From the NCBI GenBank assembly GCA_021604825.1, contig BQJS01000061.1, positions 1-23,353 of the forward strand: a stretch of DNA of 23,353 bases, in the 5' to 3' direction. The position numbers and the translations under genes are program-made. Below, piece after piece: positions 12,707-20,682 of the stretch. The notes under the pieces are model-generated. The model did no database searches and was not told the DNA's origin. It saw only the letters and a list, made by a program, of their open reading frames with translations. Within the stretch, counting starts at the first letter, position 1. The number at the start of each line of letters is the position of its first letter. Source of the stretch: Phycisphaerae bacterium (GTDB lineage Bacteria > Planctomycetota > Phycisphaerae > UBA1845).

Positions 12707-15700
12707 CTATGGTCCGCACGTTGCCGAGCAGTCCACGTCGATACCGTAGGGGCCATCGTCGCATCGGAACGCTGCAAAACCCGTGATCACAAGCACATAG
12801 GTATCGCCAGGGGTTAACCCGTCGACACAGATGTCGCCCAGGAACGAAATTCCTTCGTCCTCGCTGCAGCCGACTTCTGTCCAAAGGGACTTCACGCAAG
12901 GAGTCGTCTGATTGACCGCATAAAGCGTGTAGACCGAATCGTCCGCCGTCGAGTTCAAGTCCGTCTGAATACGGGCAGACGTGCCTGACGGAATAAATTC
13001 ATAATATTCCGTACACGGATTCACCGACGTCGAGCAACTGTGGTCCAGATCGTCCACGTTATTGGTGGCATCGCTCAGGTCTGCGAACGTCGTCTGATCG
13101 CAGGCCAGTGTTGCACGATCTTCACACTCGTCGTTACCGGTGCCGGGCATTGGACAGGTGACCGATGCACAAAGGTTACCGTCACCCTGATAGGTTCCGC
13201 CCTGACCGTCACAAGCAGCTTGTCCTGCGACATCGTCGCACGACCCGTCACCGTTGCAGCAACCACCATCGGCTGGCGGGGGACCATCGCAACCATTTGG
13301 CGTGACCGTGATGGAAATGTCATCAAAGTCGTCGCCCAAGAACTCTTGGACCTGAATCCAGAATTCATCGCCAACGTTGACTGAGTCAACGCAAACGCAA
13401 GAATCGCGGGTTCCACCAGTGCCGTTTTGGTCTTCGTCCTTGCACGGTGCATCGGGGTCTGTTCCGCCCGATGTGCAGTCGTCGTCGCAATCGATCTCTG
13501 TTCCGCCGCACGCGTCGTAAACAGCCACGATCGTGTCGACTTCACTGCCACCGATTGAATCGTCGACATAAGTACCGCACGTTTCGATCAGCAATGAGCC
13601 AGCTGTCGTCGCGGTGTACATGAACCATGTATCCGCTGAGCCTAACGTGGTGCATGAAGGATCGGGATCATCGACGCCACCATCGGTGATGGCACCCATG
13701 TTCAACCCGTCGAAGATCTCGTCAGCTTCGGCGCAAACGTCCCCACCGCCTGCCATTTGGCAGGTGACGCTTCCGCAGTCGCTGGCATCACCTTGATACG
13801 TTCCGCCACCACCTTCGCAGGCCGCTTGCGTAACATCACCGGTGCATGAGTCGTCATCTTCACAGCAAGCACCCGTTGGCGCTGCACAGGGATCTGGCGT
13901 GCAACTCGTATCGTCACCCTGATAGGTTCCAGATTGGCTGTCGCAATCTGCCGCAGACAGGATCTGGCAGTTGTCTGCAATGCAGCATGCACCTTCTGGG
14001 TCAGGCGCGCCGTCGATTGTCGGTCGCTGCTTGAAGGTGAAGTTGACGGGAGGACCGGAGAGATCCACGTCCATCTTGAGGACGCCCGCACCACTGCCTG
14101 GGAAGTACTGGCTGTTATCAGGTACGACACCATTGTCCGCATCCAGTGATTTGGCTTTGGTGTTCGCTGGGCCGTCCAGGAAGTTTCCGAACGCCTTGTC
14201 AGCAAATGGCAAGGTACTCCATTGCGACGACGCCGGAGCGTCGAACCAGACTTCGTTGGCGTCGAACAGACTCCAGTGGTAGTCGGTCCAATCGACTCCC
14301 GTCGAATTTCGAACACTTTCTTCACCAATGACGATTGAGCTTACCGTGTCATCGTCGTCACAGACCTGGAAGAAGTTCACGAGGATCGGCGGAATCAGGC
14401 CAGTCGGGAATTCTGGGCCTTGGGTGAACTCCTTGGTGATTTCAATCACTGCGAAATCACCAGCCTTGTCGACGCGGAAGAAGAAGAAGTCGACGTCGGC
14501 CGTCGGGGCACCCGAGACGCACCAACCAGCGAAGTTTCCATTCTCAACACCGATGATCGGCGTGGTTCCATCCGGACAGGCGTCTGCGCTGCAAGTAGGT
14601 TCTGGATCACCATCACAAGGACCAGCGCCTGCGCCGTCCAACTCAAGCGTCCAACTCAACAACGAACCGGTATCTTGGCCTGCGTCATCGACAACGTTAA
14701 GCGTCCATGTTCCGGCGCTATTCTCGCCGTTAAATGCCGACATGCCCTCGCCATTCAAGCTCGCTGAGTTGAAGGTTCCGGTCAAAGGTTCGGCACACAC
14801 AACGTCGCCAGCCGCGTCGTCAATGGTGATGTTCATGTCGGCATTGGTGCCGCATGCATCCTGCATGATGATCGCTGAAGTCGTTCCGTTGTGGGTGAGC
14901 GTGATGTCAAGATCGCCAAGGAACGTGTGCTCGGCTTCGATGCTGATGTTGACGTCGCCAACTGCGAATGAATCGGCGACATTGATCGTGTCTTCTATGC
15001 CAGCCGGGTCGTTGTCCGGAATGGCAATGTTCGTGCCACCGGCGTAAGACATCGGGTTGCCGGCTGGTGGGGCATCGCATGATGTGTCGTTACCGAGGTA
15101 AGTACCAGCCATACCCAGGCAATCAGCTTCGGTTTCGACGGAGCAGCTCTTACCCGCACAGCAAGCTCCGGTATTTTCAAAGCATGCCAATTCAAACTCA
15201 GTCAGACCGCCGCCCTCAAAACTTCCGTTGTCGCCAATCTGGAAGTAATAGGTGGTTCCGTTCGTGACGGAGATTTGACCCGCTTCACTACCCTCGGCGC
15301 CATTTTCATCGATACAAACGATTTCGTTCAGATCGGTGCAATTGTCGCGAACAACCAGGATCGTGTCGTAGCCGGAGGTAACGGTCATATCCAAGAGGCA
15401 ATCTTGGTCAGCGGTCCACTCATACCAAATGTCATTCTGCATTTCGTCGGTGGCGCTGAAACCGTCGCAACTGCCGACGGGGCCATTCGGAATCGATAAA
15501 TCGTTGTCCACTGCCGACGCGAACGGAATTGCATCAACCACGATGGCCGATTCGCAAGTCTCGTTCACTGCCAGAACCGGACATGTGACGCCGGAGCACA
15601 AGGAGTTGTTGCCTTGATAGGTTCCGCCGCCGCTGACGCAATCGGCTTCTTCGACTTCCGTGCACGTTCCGTCATTGGCGCAGCAGGCACCCGTGGGCAA

Positions 15701-16759
15701 GGCCACGCCGCATGTGACCGTAATCGTATTGTCGACATCGAAAGTGGCATCATCCGGAAGATCATGCCCGCCGGAATAAAAGTCCACGAGGATAAAATAG
15801 GTGTCGCCCGGGGTGAGTCCGCCTGTAATCAACAGGGGAGCGCCAAAGCCGTTCGGGTTTACGATGTCTGGGCAACCGTCATCATTGCAAGCAAGTTCCG
15901 TCAAAGCGCCACAGGTACTGTCGGCTGTGAAAAGCGTCATTACGGAGTCTTGCTCCGAGTCGCTTGTGCAGAAGTCAATTTGCGCGGTGGTCGCGTTGGC
16001 CGTAAACTCAAACCACACGGATTTGTCATGCGGAAACGGCCCGCCCACGGCAATTTCGCAACTGCTGGTCAGCGGAACGGGTTCTGCGTTGACCGCTTGG
16101 AGTGTGAATGTCTCGGTGTCACCGCAAGCGATTGGAGTCGCATCGACACATCCATCACCTGCACGCCCCGTGCCCACTTCGGCAGGTCGACTGATCTGGC
16201 CAGTCTTTGTGAGAAGCGATGAAGCCGCCTTCGCAAAATCGACGCCTGATTCGAGGATGGAAATTGTCCCGCTCGTACCGGAAACGTCCACAACTCCTCG
16301 GACTACTTCATTTGACGGCGTCAACTGCTTCTGATCGCCGTACGAATTTTGTTGACCGGGCCGGGCAGTTGAGTTCCCGTTCACCGATGTGTAACCGATA
16401 AGCGGAATTGCGTCCGATACCGGCATGACGATCTTAACGTCGATCGGGGCTGCGCCCGCTCGCTCGACGACGAGTTGGAATTCGCTTGGCGGGTTCACCA
16501 TCTTGAATACGCCTTGTGCGTTGCTCGCCAGTATCTCTGAATTACCATCTTCAATACAGAGCACTTTCGAACCCATTACTCTCGTCGATCCGTCCATCAG
16601 GACGAATTCAAACACGGTGCCTTGGGTTTGAGTCGAACGTCCCTCGCCAGCAACTGGCGTCATCAGGTCCGCTCGAACTTGCCCAAACACCATGCTTGGA
16701 ATACACATGCCTACTGTCAAACAACAGACAGTAAGCATTGAACGATTCTTATTTGTCAT
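12707..16759 (-). CDS. Giant secreted protein with PPC-like domains, GACC cysteine repeats, P domain and WTDYHW domain
   Basis: A secreted protein of 1350 residues. A signal peptide (to about residue 27, ending MVFGQ) is followed by an N-terminal region I do not recognise. Four pre-peptidase C-terminal-like beta domains lie at about 200-347, 397-527, 1007-1157 and 1211-1350, typically containing W-[FY]-x-[FY]-x-A and G-x-x-Y-x-[FIV]. Five cysteine units of the form G-[AG]-C-C-...-G-x-Y-x-G-...-C lie near 356, 529, 921, 961 and 1162. A proprotein-convertase P-type domain (FLGDLDITLTHNG; ENSAGTWTLNV) spans about 566-710. A segment at about 744-913 is homologous to the next gene's product and contains DWTDYHW (from Asp823). 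No protease, PEP-CTERM or dockerin tail is visible. I chose ATG 16759, with AAGGGG six bases ahead; ATG 16765 and a longer frame to 16825 are alternatives. Probably an adhesin or surface scaffold. Confidence 0.85.
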   Translation of the reverse strand: MTNKNRSMLTVCCLTVGMCIPSMVFGQVRADLMTPVAGEGRSTQTQGTVFEFVLMDGSTRVMGSKVLCIEDGNSEILASNAQGVFKMVNPPSEFQLVVERAGAAPIDVKIVMPVSDAIPLIGYTSVNGNSTARPGQQNSYGDQKQLTPSNEVVRGVVDVSGTSGTISILESGVDFAKAASSLLTKTGQISRPAEVGTGRAGDGCVDATPIACGDTETFTLQAVNAEPVPLTSSCEIAVGGPFPHDKSVWFEFTANATTAQIDFCTSDSEQDSVMTLFTADSTCGALTELACNDDGCPDIVNPNGFGAPLLITGGLTPGDTYFILVDFYSGGHDLPDDATFDVDNTITVTCGVALPTGACCANDGTCTEVEEADCVSGGGTYQGNNSLCSGVTCPVLAVNETCESAIVVDAIPFASAVDNDLSIPNGPVGSCDGFSATDEMQNDIWYEWTADQDCLLDMTVTSGYDTILVVRDNCTDLNEIVCIDENGAEGSEAGQISVTNGTTYYFQIGDNGSFEGGGLTEFELACFENTGACCAGKSCSVETEADCLGMAGTYLGNDTSCDAPPAGNPMSYAGGTNIAIPDNDPAGIEDTINVADSFAVGDVNISIEAEHTFLGDLDITLTHNGTTSAIIMQDACGTNADMNITIDDAAGDVVCAEPLTGTFNSASLNGEGMSAFNGENSAGTWTLNVVDDAGQDTGSLLSWTLELDGAGAGPCDGDPEPTCSADACPDGTTPIIGVENGNFAGWCVSGAPTADVDFFFFRVDKAGDFAVIEITKEFTQGPEFPTGLIPPILVNFFQVCDDDDTVSSIVIGEESVRNSTGVDWTDYHWSLFDANEVWFDAPASSQWSTLPFADKAFGNFLDGPANTKAKSLDADNGVVPDNSQYFPGSGAGVLKMDVDLSGPPVNFTFKQRPTIDGAPDPEGACCIADNCQILSAADCDSQSGTYQGDDTSCTPDPCAAPTGACCEDDDSCTGDVTQAACEGGGGTYQGDASDCGSVTCQMAGGGDVCAEADEIFDGLNMGAITDGGVDDPDPSCTTLGSADTWFMYTATTAGSLLIETCGTYVDDSIGGSEVDTIVAVYDACGGTEIDCDDDCTSGGTDPDAPCKDEDQNGTGGTRDSCVCVDSVNVGDEFWIQVQEFLGDDFDDISITVTPNGCDGPPPADGGCCNGDGSCDDVAGQAACDGQGGTYQGDGNLCASVTCPMPGTGNDECEDRATLACDQTTFADLSDATNNVDDLDHSCSTSVNPCTEYYEFIPSGTSARIQTDLNSTADDSVYTLYAVNQTTPCVKSLWTEVGCSEDEGISFLGDICVDGLTPGDTYVLVITGFAAFRCDDGPYGIDVDCSATCGP

Positions 16760-17027
16760 AGCCATCCCCTTTCGATTACGTCTTGTGAAGGACGCGAGTC
16801 GACAGCATTGCGACTCGATATCCACCTAACGTTTCAATTCATGAATTCAGTTTCTTTGCTGACTTCTTCCCATGTCCTCATTTCATAAGTGTTCAAATTG
16901 ATTATTCTTAATGTCATTCGCCTGTTGCGCCATTGCACTGGTTCTGCTGATGCAACAATTCAAATTCACCACTCGATCAATCTAGCTCGCGAACTTCAAT
17001 TCAACCCATGCCCGATTCGTTGACCAT

Positions 17028-17043
17028 CGCTTCAATTGAAGCG
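17028..17043. promoter_or_regulatory. Perfect 16-bp palindrome, possible operator
   Basis: CGCTTCAATTGAAGCG is a perfect inverted repeat with no spacer. It lies about 270 bases upstream of the giant minus-strand gene and 19 bases before the first 16-bp tandem repeat. Dimeric regulators often bind such sites, but nothing else ties it to a regulator. Confidence 0.3.
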
Positions 17044-17061
17044 CGATCGATCTTGAGTGCG

Positions 17062-17119
17062 CTGTCTGACGTTACGTCTGTCTGACGTAACGTCTGTCTG
17101 ATGTTACGACTGTCTAGTC
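17062..17119. repeat. 16-bp tandem repeat, three units plus a partial
   Basis: Units CTGTCTGACGTTACGT (17062-17077), CTGTCTGACGTAACGT (17078-17093) and CTGTCTGATGTTACGA (17094-17109), then a partial CTGTCTAGTC. Units differ at one to three positions. Each centre contains a near-palindrome (ACGTTACGT or ACGTAACGT), so a repeated protein site is possible as well as simple slippage. Confidence 0.7.
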
Positions 17120-17336
17120 CAAGCGTCGGCCGTTCGCCTATGCATACGCGGAATCGGTCCCAACTGATCATGGGTACGCCCGGTCTTGGTTTAGGTCGAG
17201 TTCGTGTCGGCTTGAGCATTCCTTCTTTTTTTGCCCCTCAGCAGTTTCTGCGATTCGTTCTCGCTGCGCTGCAACAAATACTGTGCGAAGAGTCACCACA
17301 CAATTGCAACGCAGGCATGTGCAACGCACGCGTTGC

Positions 17337-17376
17337 CCAGCCATTCGGTTGTCCAGCCATTCGGTTGTCCAGCCAT
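17337..17376. repeat. 16-bp tandem repeat, two and a half units
   Basis: CCAGCCATTCGGTTGT is repeated exactly at 17337-17352 and 17353-17368, followed by the first eight bases of a third unit. The sequence is unrelated to the tract at 17062 although the period is the same. No open frame across it looks like a known protein. Confidence 0.7.
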
Positions 17377-17953
17377 ATTCGTTGATTGCTGGCCGGGACC
17401 TTGCGTGTCTTATTGTCGCTTGCTGTAGTCGGGACTTGGATATGATTCGCAACGCATCACGGAAACACATCCGACCCCGGCTGTGTCTCTCGTTTCTCCC
17501 CTGTGCGGAATGCAAACAAACCCCGACATCCAAATCGAGACAAAATGTATCCCGAATACGTCAGATTCCCTACCTTTCCGCATATAGATTGTAGCGAACC
17601 TTATAGGACTGCGCCTAGTCCCAATTCAAAAGTTGTCGCGTATGGTGAATTTGGCAGACGCATTTTGTTGAATTGCGGCTTTATTTGGACGTCCGAATTG
17701 AGCCCAATTACACCCGCCAATATGCACTGATGAAAACCCTCGACCGCATAAACAGGGTGGGGCCGTATGGCGTCATAATCAAATCATTCTATATATCCGA
17801 AACAAACTACCTATTTTTTGTGTTGGCTTATCGACTCGACGTATTCGACAGTTCAGTCACATCGAACGGAGAATGCCCTGATCCCGCGACGGCAAATGTG
17901 TCCAGATGCCGGGTGGGTCACTCTCCCATGCCTTCGACCTAACGTGCGACGTG

Positions 17954-17960
17954 AAGGAGA
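17954..17960 (+). promoter_or_regulatory. Ribosome binding site that fixes the lipoprotein start
   Basis: AAGGAGA lies eight bases ahead of ATG 17969. The frame is open further upstream to 17906, but this strong site and the signal peptide that begins at 17969 decide the start. Confidence 0.75.
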
Positions 17961-17968
17961 AACTCAAA

Positions 17969-19459
17969 ATGAAGACGCAGATTCCCTGTGCCATTGCCAT
18001 TGGCCTGTCGGGTTTTGGATTGTTCGGCTGTCACCAGAAGAACACAGCCGTGAGGGTTTGTTTCAGCCCACCAGGTTCGCAATCGGAACTGTTGGCGGCG
18101 GCGCAGGATCAGACAAATGAGCGGTTGGCGGCTGATCGACCTTCATTTGACGGTCAGGCAATTGATGGTCAGCACGCGGACGTCCATGGACCAGATCAGG
18201 GATTCGTGGAAGATCTGACGCCCTTGTCCACGGATTCGACCAGCATCATCTTGTGGGGCGACGCATTCCCCAGAACCGAAGTGCGCGACTTGGACCTTAA
18301 CCTTGCGCCCGGCGACTACGCCTTTCTGTGCCGATTCGCCAAAGCGGAAGACAACTTGCAAGGCACCCTGCGGGTACACCATCCGGACGATCAACTCTGG
18401 CAAACGCTTCAGAAATGGCAATCGCAAGTACCCGATCAGCGGCGGCGCTTGGCCTACGAATTCGAATTGCAGCAAAAGGGCAGTCGGTTTGACTCGGCAT
18501 TGCTAAGTTCATTGCAATCGCAACTAGCCGCCCTTGATCAATTTGATCACCGGTTGGGGAAGATGGTCGGTAGCGACGCCAATCGGAGCGACAATTCGCT
18601 CAATCAAAGCGGCCAAGACGCCATCGCCATCTTTGAACCCGAACCGGCAACGGGTCATTCCGCCTCGATGGCCGCATTCTTAGCCGCCGACGTCAATCGA
18701 GTCCGCAGCGCCGATCCCGTTTGTCGCTTGCTCCTGGTGGCAAACCGCGACGAAATCACTTGGAAGAAGCAATCGCTTAGCCAGCTAATCGGTGACACCT
18801 TGCAACTGCGAGCCAGCATCCGCGATGAAATCAGCCGGTTGGAAGGACGAAAGAAACTTCGCGCCATTGTCTTTAAGAGTCACGAGGGTTTTGTTCAGAA
18901 TGAAAAGAGCCTTCGCAAAGCCAAGAGCGAATTCGATCGGGTCTCGCGGCAGCTACGCGAACTGCGTCTTCACACGTTGGCACTTGCGGTGCGCGAAGAA
19001 CTTTTCGTACCGGGCGGCGGTGACGGCACGGCGCGGGAGCAAGCGCGGGCGATCGATGCTGAAATTCGCGTGACTGAAACGGCGCTGCAGCGGGCTGAAG
19101 TACTTTTTGCGCAATCGGTCGAAACGAATCCAAGCCGCGTCAATCTGCATGCTGAAGTTGAACGCCACCAAGCTGAATTGGAAAACCTTCGTAGCCAACT
19201 GGCGACGGTTGAAAATGTTCGGGTGGCTCTCAACGGAGTGCAGACGAATACGCCGGCGAAGCGCGTGGCGACGGAAAGTTTGCTGGCCTCAGCCAACATC
19301 GATCCGGCACTACCGCATGAAGTGCTTCGGCTGCTTGAGAACGACTCGCTGTTGACGGTCCGTCTCGAATCACCGACGTCGCGAAGCACGCCGAGGGGTG
19401 ACCATGTGGTTCAAAAAGAGAACAAGACGCCGGTCCGAGCATCAGTGGCCAGCTACTGA
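17969..19459 (+). CDS. Predicted lipoprotein with coiled-coil region, function unknown
   Basis: A 496-residue exported protein. The first 20 residues are a lipoprotein-type signal peptide ending LFG before Cys21, which would be lipidated; the Phe at -2 is slightly unusual. After it, residues 70-140 include LILWGDAFPRTE-like beta material and PGDYAFLCRFAKAE. Residues about 270-430 are rich in Glu, Arg, Lys, Leu and Gln in heptad-like runs (RDEISRLEGRKKLRAIVFKS, KAKSEFDRVSRQLREL, HAEVERHQAELENLRSQLAT), pointing to long helices and a coiled coil. I recognise no catalytic motif and no named family. It is a single gene between two gene-poor stretches and ends in its own terminator. Its nearness to the polysaccharide genes downstream may or may not matter. 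An envelope structural role is only a guess. Confidence 0.75.
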   Translation: MKTQIPCAIAIGLSGFGLFGCHQKNTAVRVCFSPPGSQSELLAAAQDQTNERLAADRPSFDGQAIDGQHADVHGPDQGFVEDLTPLSTDSTSIILWGDAFPRTEVRDLDLNLAPGDYAFLCRFAKAEDNLQGTLRVHHPDDQLWQTLQKWQSQVPDQRRRLAYEFELQQKGSRFDSALLSSLQSQLAALDQFDHRLGKMVGSDANRSDNSLNQSGQDAIAIFEPEPATGHSASMAAFLAADVNRVRSADPVCRLLLVANRDEITWKKQSLSQLIGDTLQLRASIRDEISRLEGRKKLRAIVFKSHEGFVQNEKSLRKAKSEFDRVSRQLRELRLHTLALAVREELFVPGGGDGTAREQARAIDAEIRVTETALQRAEVLFAQSVETNPSRVNLHAEVERHQAELENLRSQLATVENVRVALNGVQTNTPAKRVATESLLASANIDPALPHEVLRLLENDSLLTVRLESPTSRSTPRGDHVVQKENKTPVRASVASY

Positions 19460-19493
19460 TGCCGCACATTCGGCACATTTAATCCAGAGTAAC

Positions 19494-19537
19494 GCCGCGG
19501 TATCGCGCCACGTAGTTCAGCGGCGCGGTACCGTGGC
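19494..19537 (+). terminator. Terminator of the lipoprotein gene
   Basis: A 16-bp stem pairs GCCGCGGTATCGCGCC (19494-19509) with 19522-19537 around a 12-base loop, 34 bases after the lipoprotein stop. The two imperfect positions are G-U wobbles only in plus-strand RNA. The trailing T-tract (ACTTTATT) is weak, so it may be a terminator of reduced strength or an RNA-stabilising hairpin. Confidence 0.6.
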
Positions 19538-20265
19538 ACTTTATTGGGACGATCGCGCAAATGCGGGTCGGTTCGTCGGTAGAATTCGATCGCCCAATCC
19601 GGTGGTTTTGGCGATCTACATCGCTGCGTTTCGCAACATATTTGGTCCGGATAACTTCCAATTTTGTTTTGGTTTCGTTCTACGATTTGTGCCTGTCTCA
19701 TCGAGACCACCTTGATCTCCACCTTGACCCACTCCACCTGTTTCAACGCATTCGACACTTGCTTTGCGAACGCCCGAAATGCTAAAAGGGAAATAGCCGG
19801 TTTTGAGCGCAGAGATTCCCGAACGGACACTTGATTGCGGTCAAAATTGCAGTATCGTTAAGTGATGGTGTTGTCAGTGTTTCAGATGTGAGGGGATTCG
19901 AAGCAAAACGGGTGACGGCGCGTGTCGTGAGCAAGCGCGTCATCTCTGGGTTCAACGTCCTGATAACTTCAAGATGATGGGTGTTGTTAACGGACGGTTG
20001 ATGGATCAACGGGGGCCTGTCGCATTCGGCGTTTAGTCGTCGAGAGTTCCATGACGTCATTCAAATCTGATTGCCGGAATCATATCTATTGGACGGCACG
20101 GGTCGGTCAGATTTCGGTGTTGATCGGGGTTCAACATCAGGTCAAGTGAATGAAGGACGTTGATGGACCGCCAAGAATCAGATTCAAGCTCAAAACGATC
20201 TCGCGCTGACGGGACGTCTCTCGCTGACGGAACAGTGCCGACGCATTTGGTATGGACGTTTGCGG
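19538..20265. other. Gene-poor stretch upstream of the polysaccharide genes
   Basis: About 730 bases in which I see no convincing gene. Open frames on both strands overlap each other or the lipoprotein terminator and have no family resemblance. Small features are an inverted repeat GTTGATGGATCAAC (19997-20010) and a 45-codon frame at 20163-20300 that starts five bases after AAGGA (20153-20157), which could be a leader peptide. Promoters of the downstream genes probably lie here. Confidence 0.4.
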
Positions 20266-20559
20266 ATGGTGGGCGATGCAGCGATGTCGCAGAAACATGA
20301 GGCGTGGAGTCGTCGATCGTTAGACGAAGCCCTTCGCTTCTGTTTGAACTTGAGTTTGCCCGTCACCTTTCAGACATGGATACACTCGATTGAATCTGCC
20401 CGCGAACCCGTTTCGCTGATGGCCTTGATCGGCAGCCGCAAGGACGCGGGCTTGGTGGTGCGTTTGTCCACTCGTACGGAACGTGGTCGATCTGAATTGA
20501 CCTTGGGACCGAACGGGCAACGCGATATCGTAAAAACACTGCGTTGCGATGGTCAGTGA
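20266..20559 (+). CDS. Small hypothetical protein, start uncertain
   Basis: A protein of about 97 residues that I do not recognise. The composition looks coding: many CGC, GGC, GTC and TTG codons like the neighbours, and an amphipathic beginning (SQKHEAWSRRSLDEALRFCL) followed by strand-like stretches (VSLMALIGS, GLVVRLSTRT). No signal peptide or membrane segment is seen. The frame stays open and protein-like back to 20164, just after a TGA, but contains no ATG or GTG in that part, so the start could be TTG 20260, ATG 20266 or ATG 20284; none has a good ribosome site. It overlaps a 45-codon frame (20163-20300) that does have one. It lies about 120 bases upstream of the heparinase-like gene and in the same direction. 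Confidence 0.4.
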   Translation: MVGDAAMSQKHEAWSRRSLDEALRFCLNLSLPVTFQTWIHSIESAREPVSLMALIGSRKDAGLVVRLSTRTERGRSELTLGPNGQRDIVKTLRCDGQ

Positions 20560-20603
20560 GTCGTCCAAGGCCAATGCTGTTTGGGGTCTCCGATGCAGAC
20601 CGC

Positions 20604-20637
20604 GTGATGTTGAAATTGGCGTGATGTTGAAATTGGC
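20604..20637 (+). repeat. Perfect 17-bp tandem duplication in the leader of the heparinase-like gene
   Basis: GTGATGTTGAAATTGGC occurs twice back to back (20604-20620 and 20621-20637). Each copy contains a tiny frame ATG-TTG-AAA-TTG-GC followed by TGA, so each could encode the same five-residue peptide. The sequence just after (TTGAAGTTGGAATTG) looks like a decayed further copy. Confidence 0.7.
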
Positions 20638-20682
20638 TTGAAGTTGGAATTGATTGGGACCAGTTCTAAGACAGGGGAAAAC

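Larger units (their letters stand above)
16766..17968. other. Gene-poor stretch between divergent giant protein and lipoprotein genes
   Basis: About 1.2 kb with no convincing gene. It holds a perfect palindrome (17028-17043), two 16-bp-period tandem repeat tracts (17062-17119 and 17337-17376), a repeated TGCAACGCA (17305-17313 and 17320-17328), and an AT-richer part (about 17540-17880). An open frame in that AT-richer part (possible ATG at 17730, stop near 17942) has no ribosome site and no recognisable family. The stretch must contain the promoters of both flanking genes, but I could not pick a clear box pair. Confidence 0.5.

Noticed and set aside
14328..15047. A 239-codon plus-strand open frame opposite the giant minus-strand gene
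   Set aside because: It mirrors the P-domain coding region, is rich in Ser and Pro as such shadows often are, and has no start signal.
17062..17376. Possible CRISPR array because of repeated 16-bp units
   Set aside because: The units are back to back without spacers and no cas genes are present.
17168..17533. A minus-strand open frame of 121 codons
   Set aside because: It runs through the 16-bp tandem repeat, has no family resemblance and no start signals.
17630..17690. A stretch resembling the D-arm of a leucine tRNA (TGGTGAATTTGGCAGACGC)
   Set aside because: No acceptor stem partner, no convincing anticodon stem and no T-arm motif follow at the right distance, so it is not a tRNA as far as I can fold it.
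17673..17942. An open frame with protein-like middle section (around LDRINRVGPYGVIIKSFYIS)
   Set aside because: No ribosome site, a TTG or late ATG start, overlap with other frames and an unnatural C-terminus; I could not support it as a gene.
17880..17950. GC-rich leader segment that at first looked like a riboswitch
   Set aside because: I could not match it to any riboswitch core; only short unconnected pairings are visible.
19453..19830. A minus-strand open frame of 125 codons and an overlapping plus-strand frame (19398-19715)
   Set aside because: Both cross the lipoprotein terminator hairpin, overlap each other and lack start signals or family resemblance.
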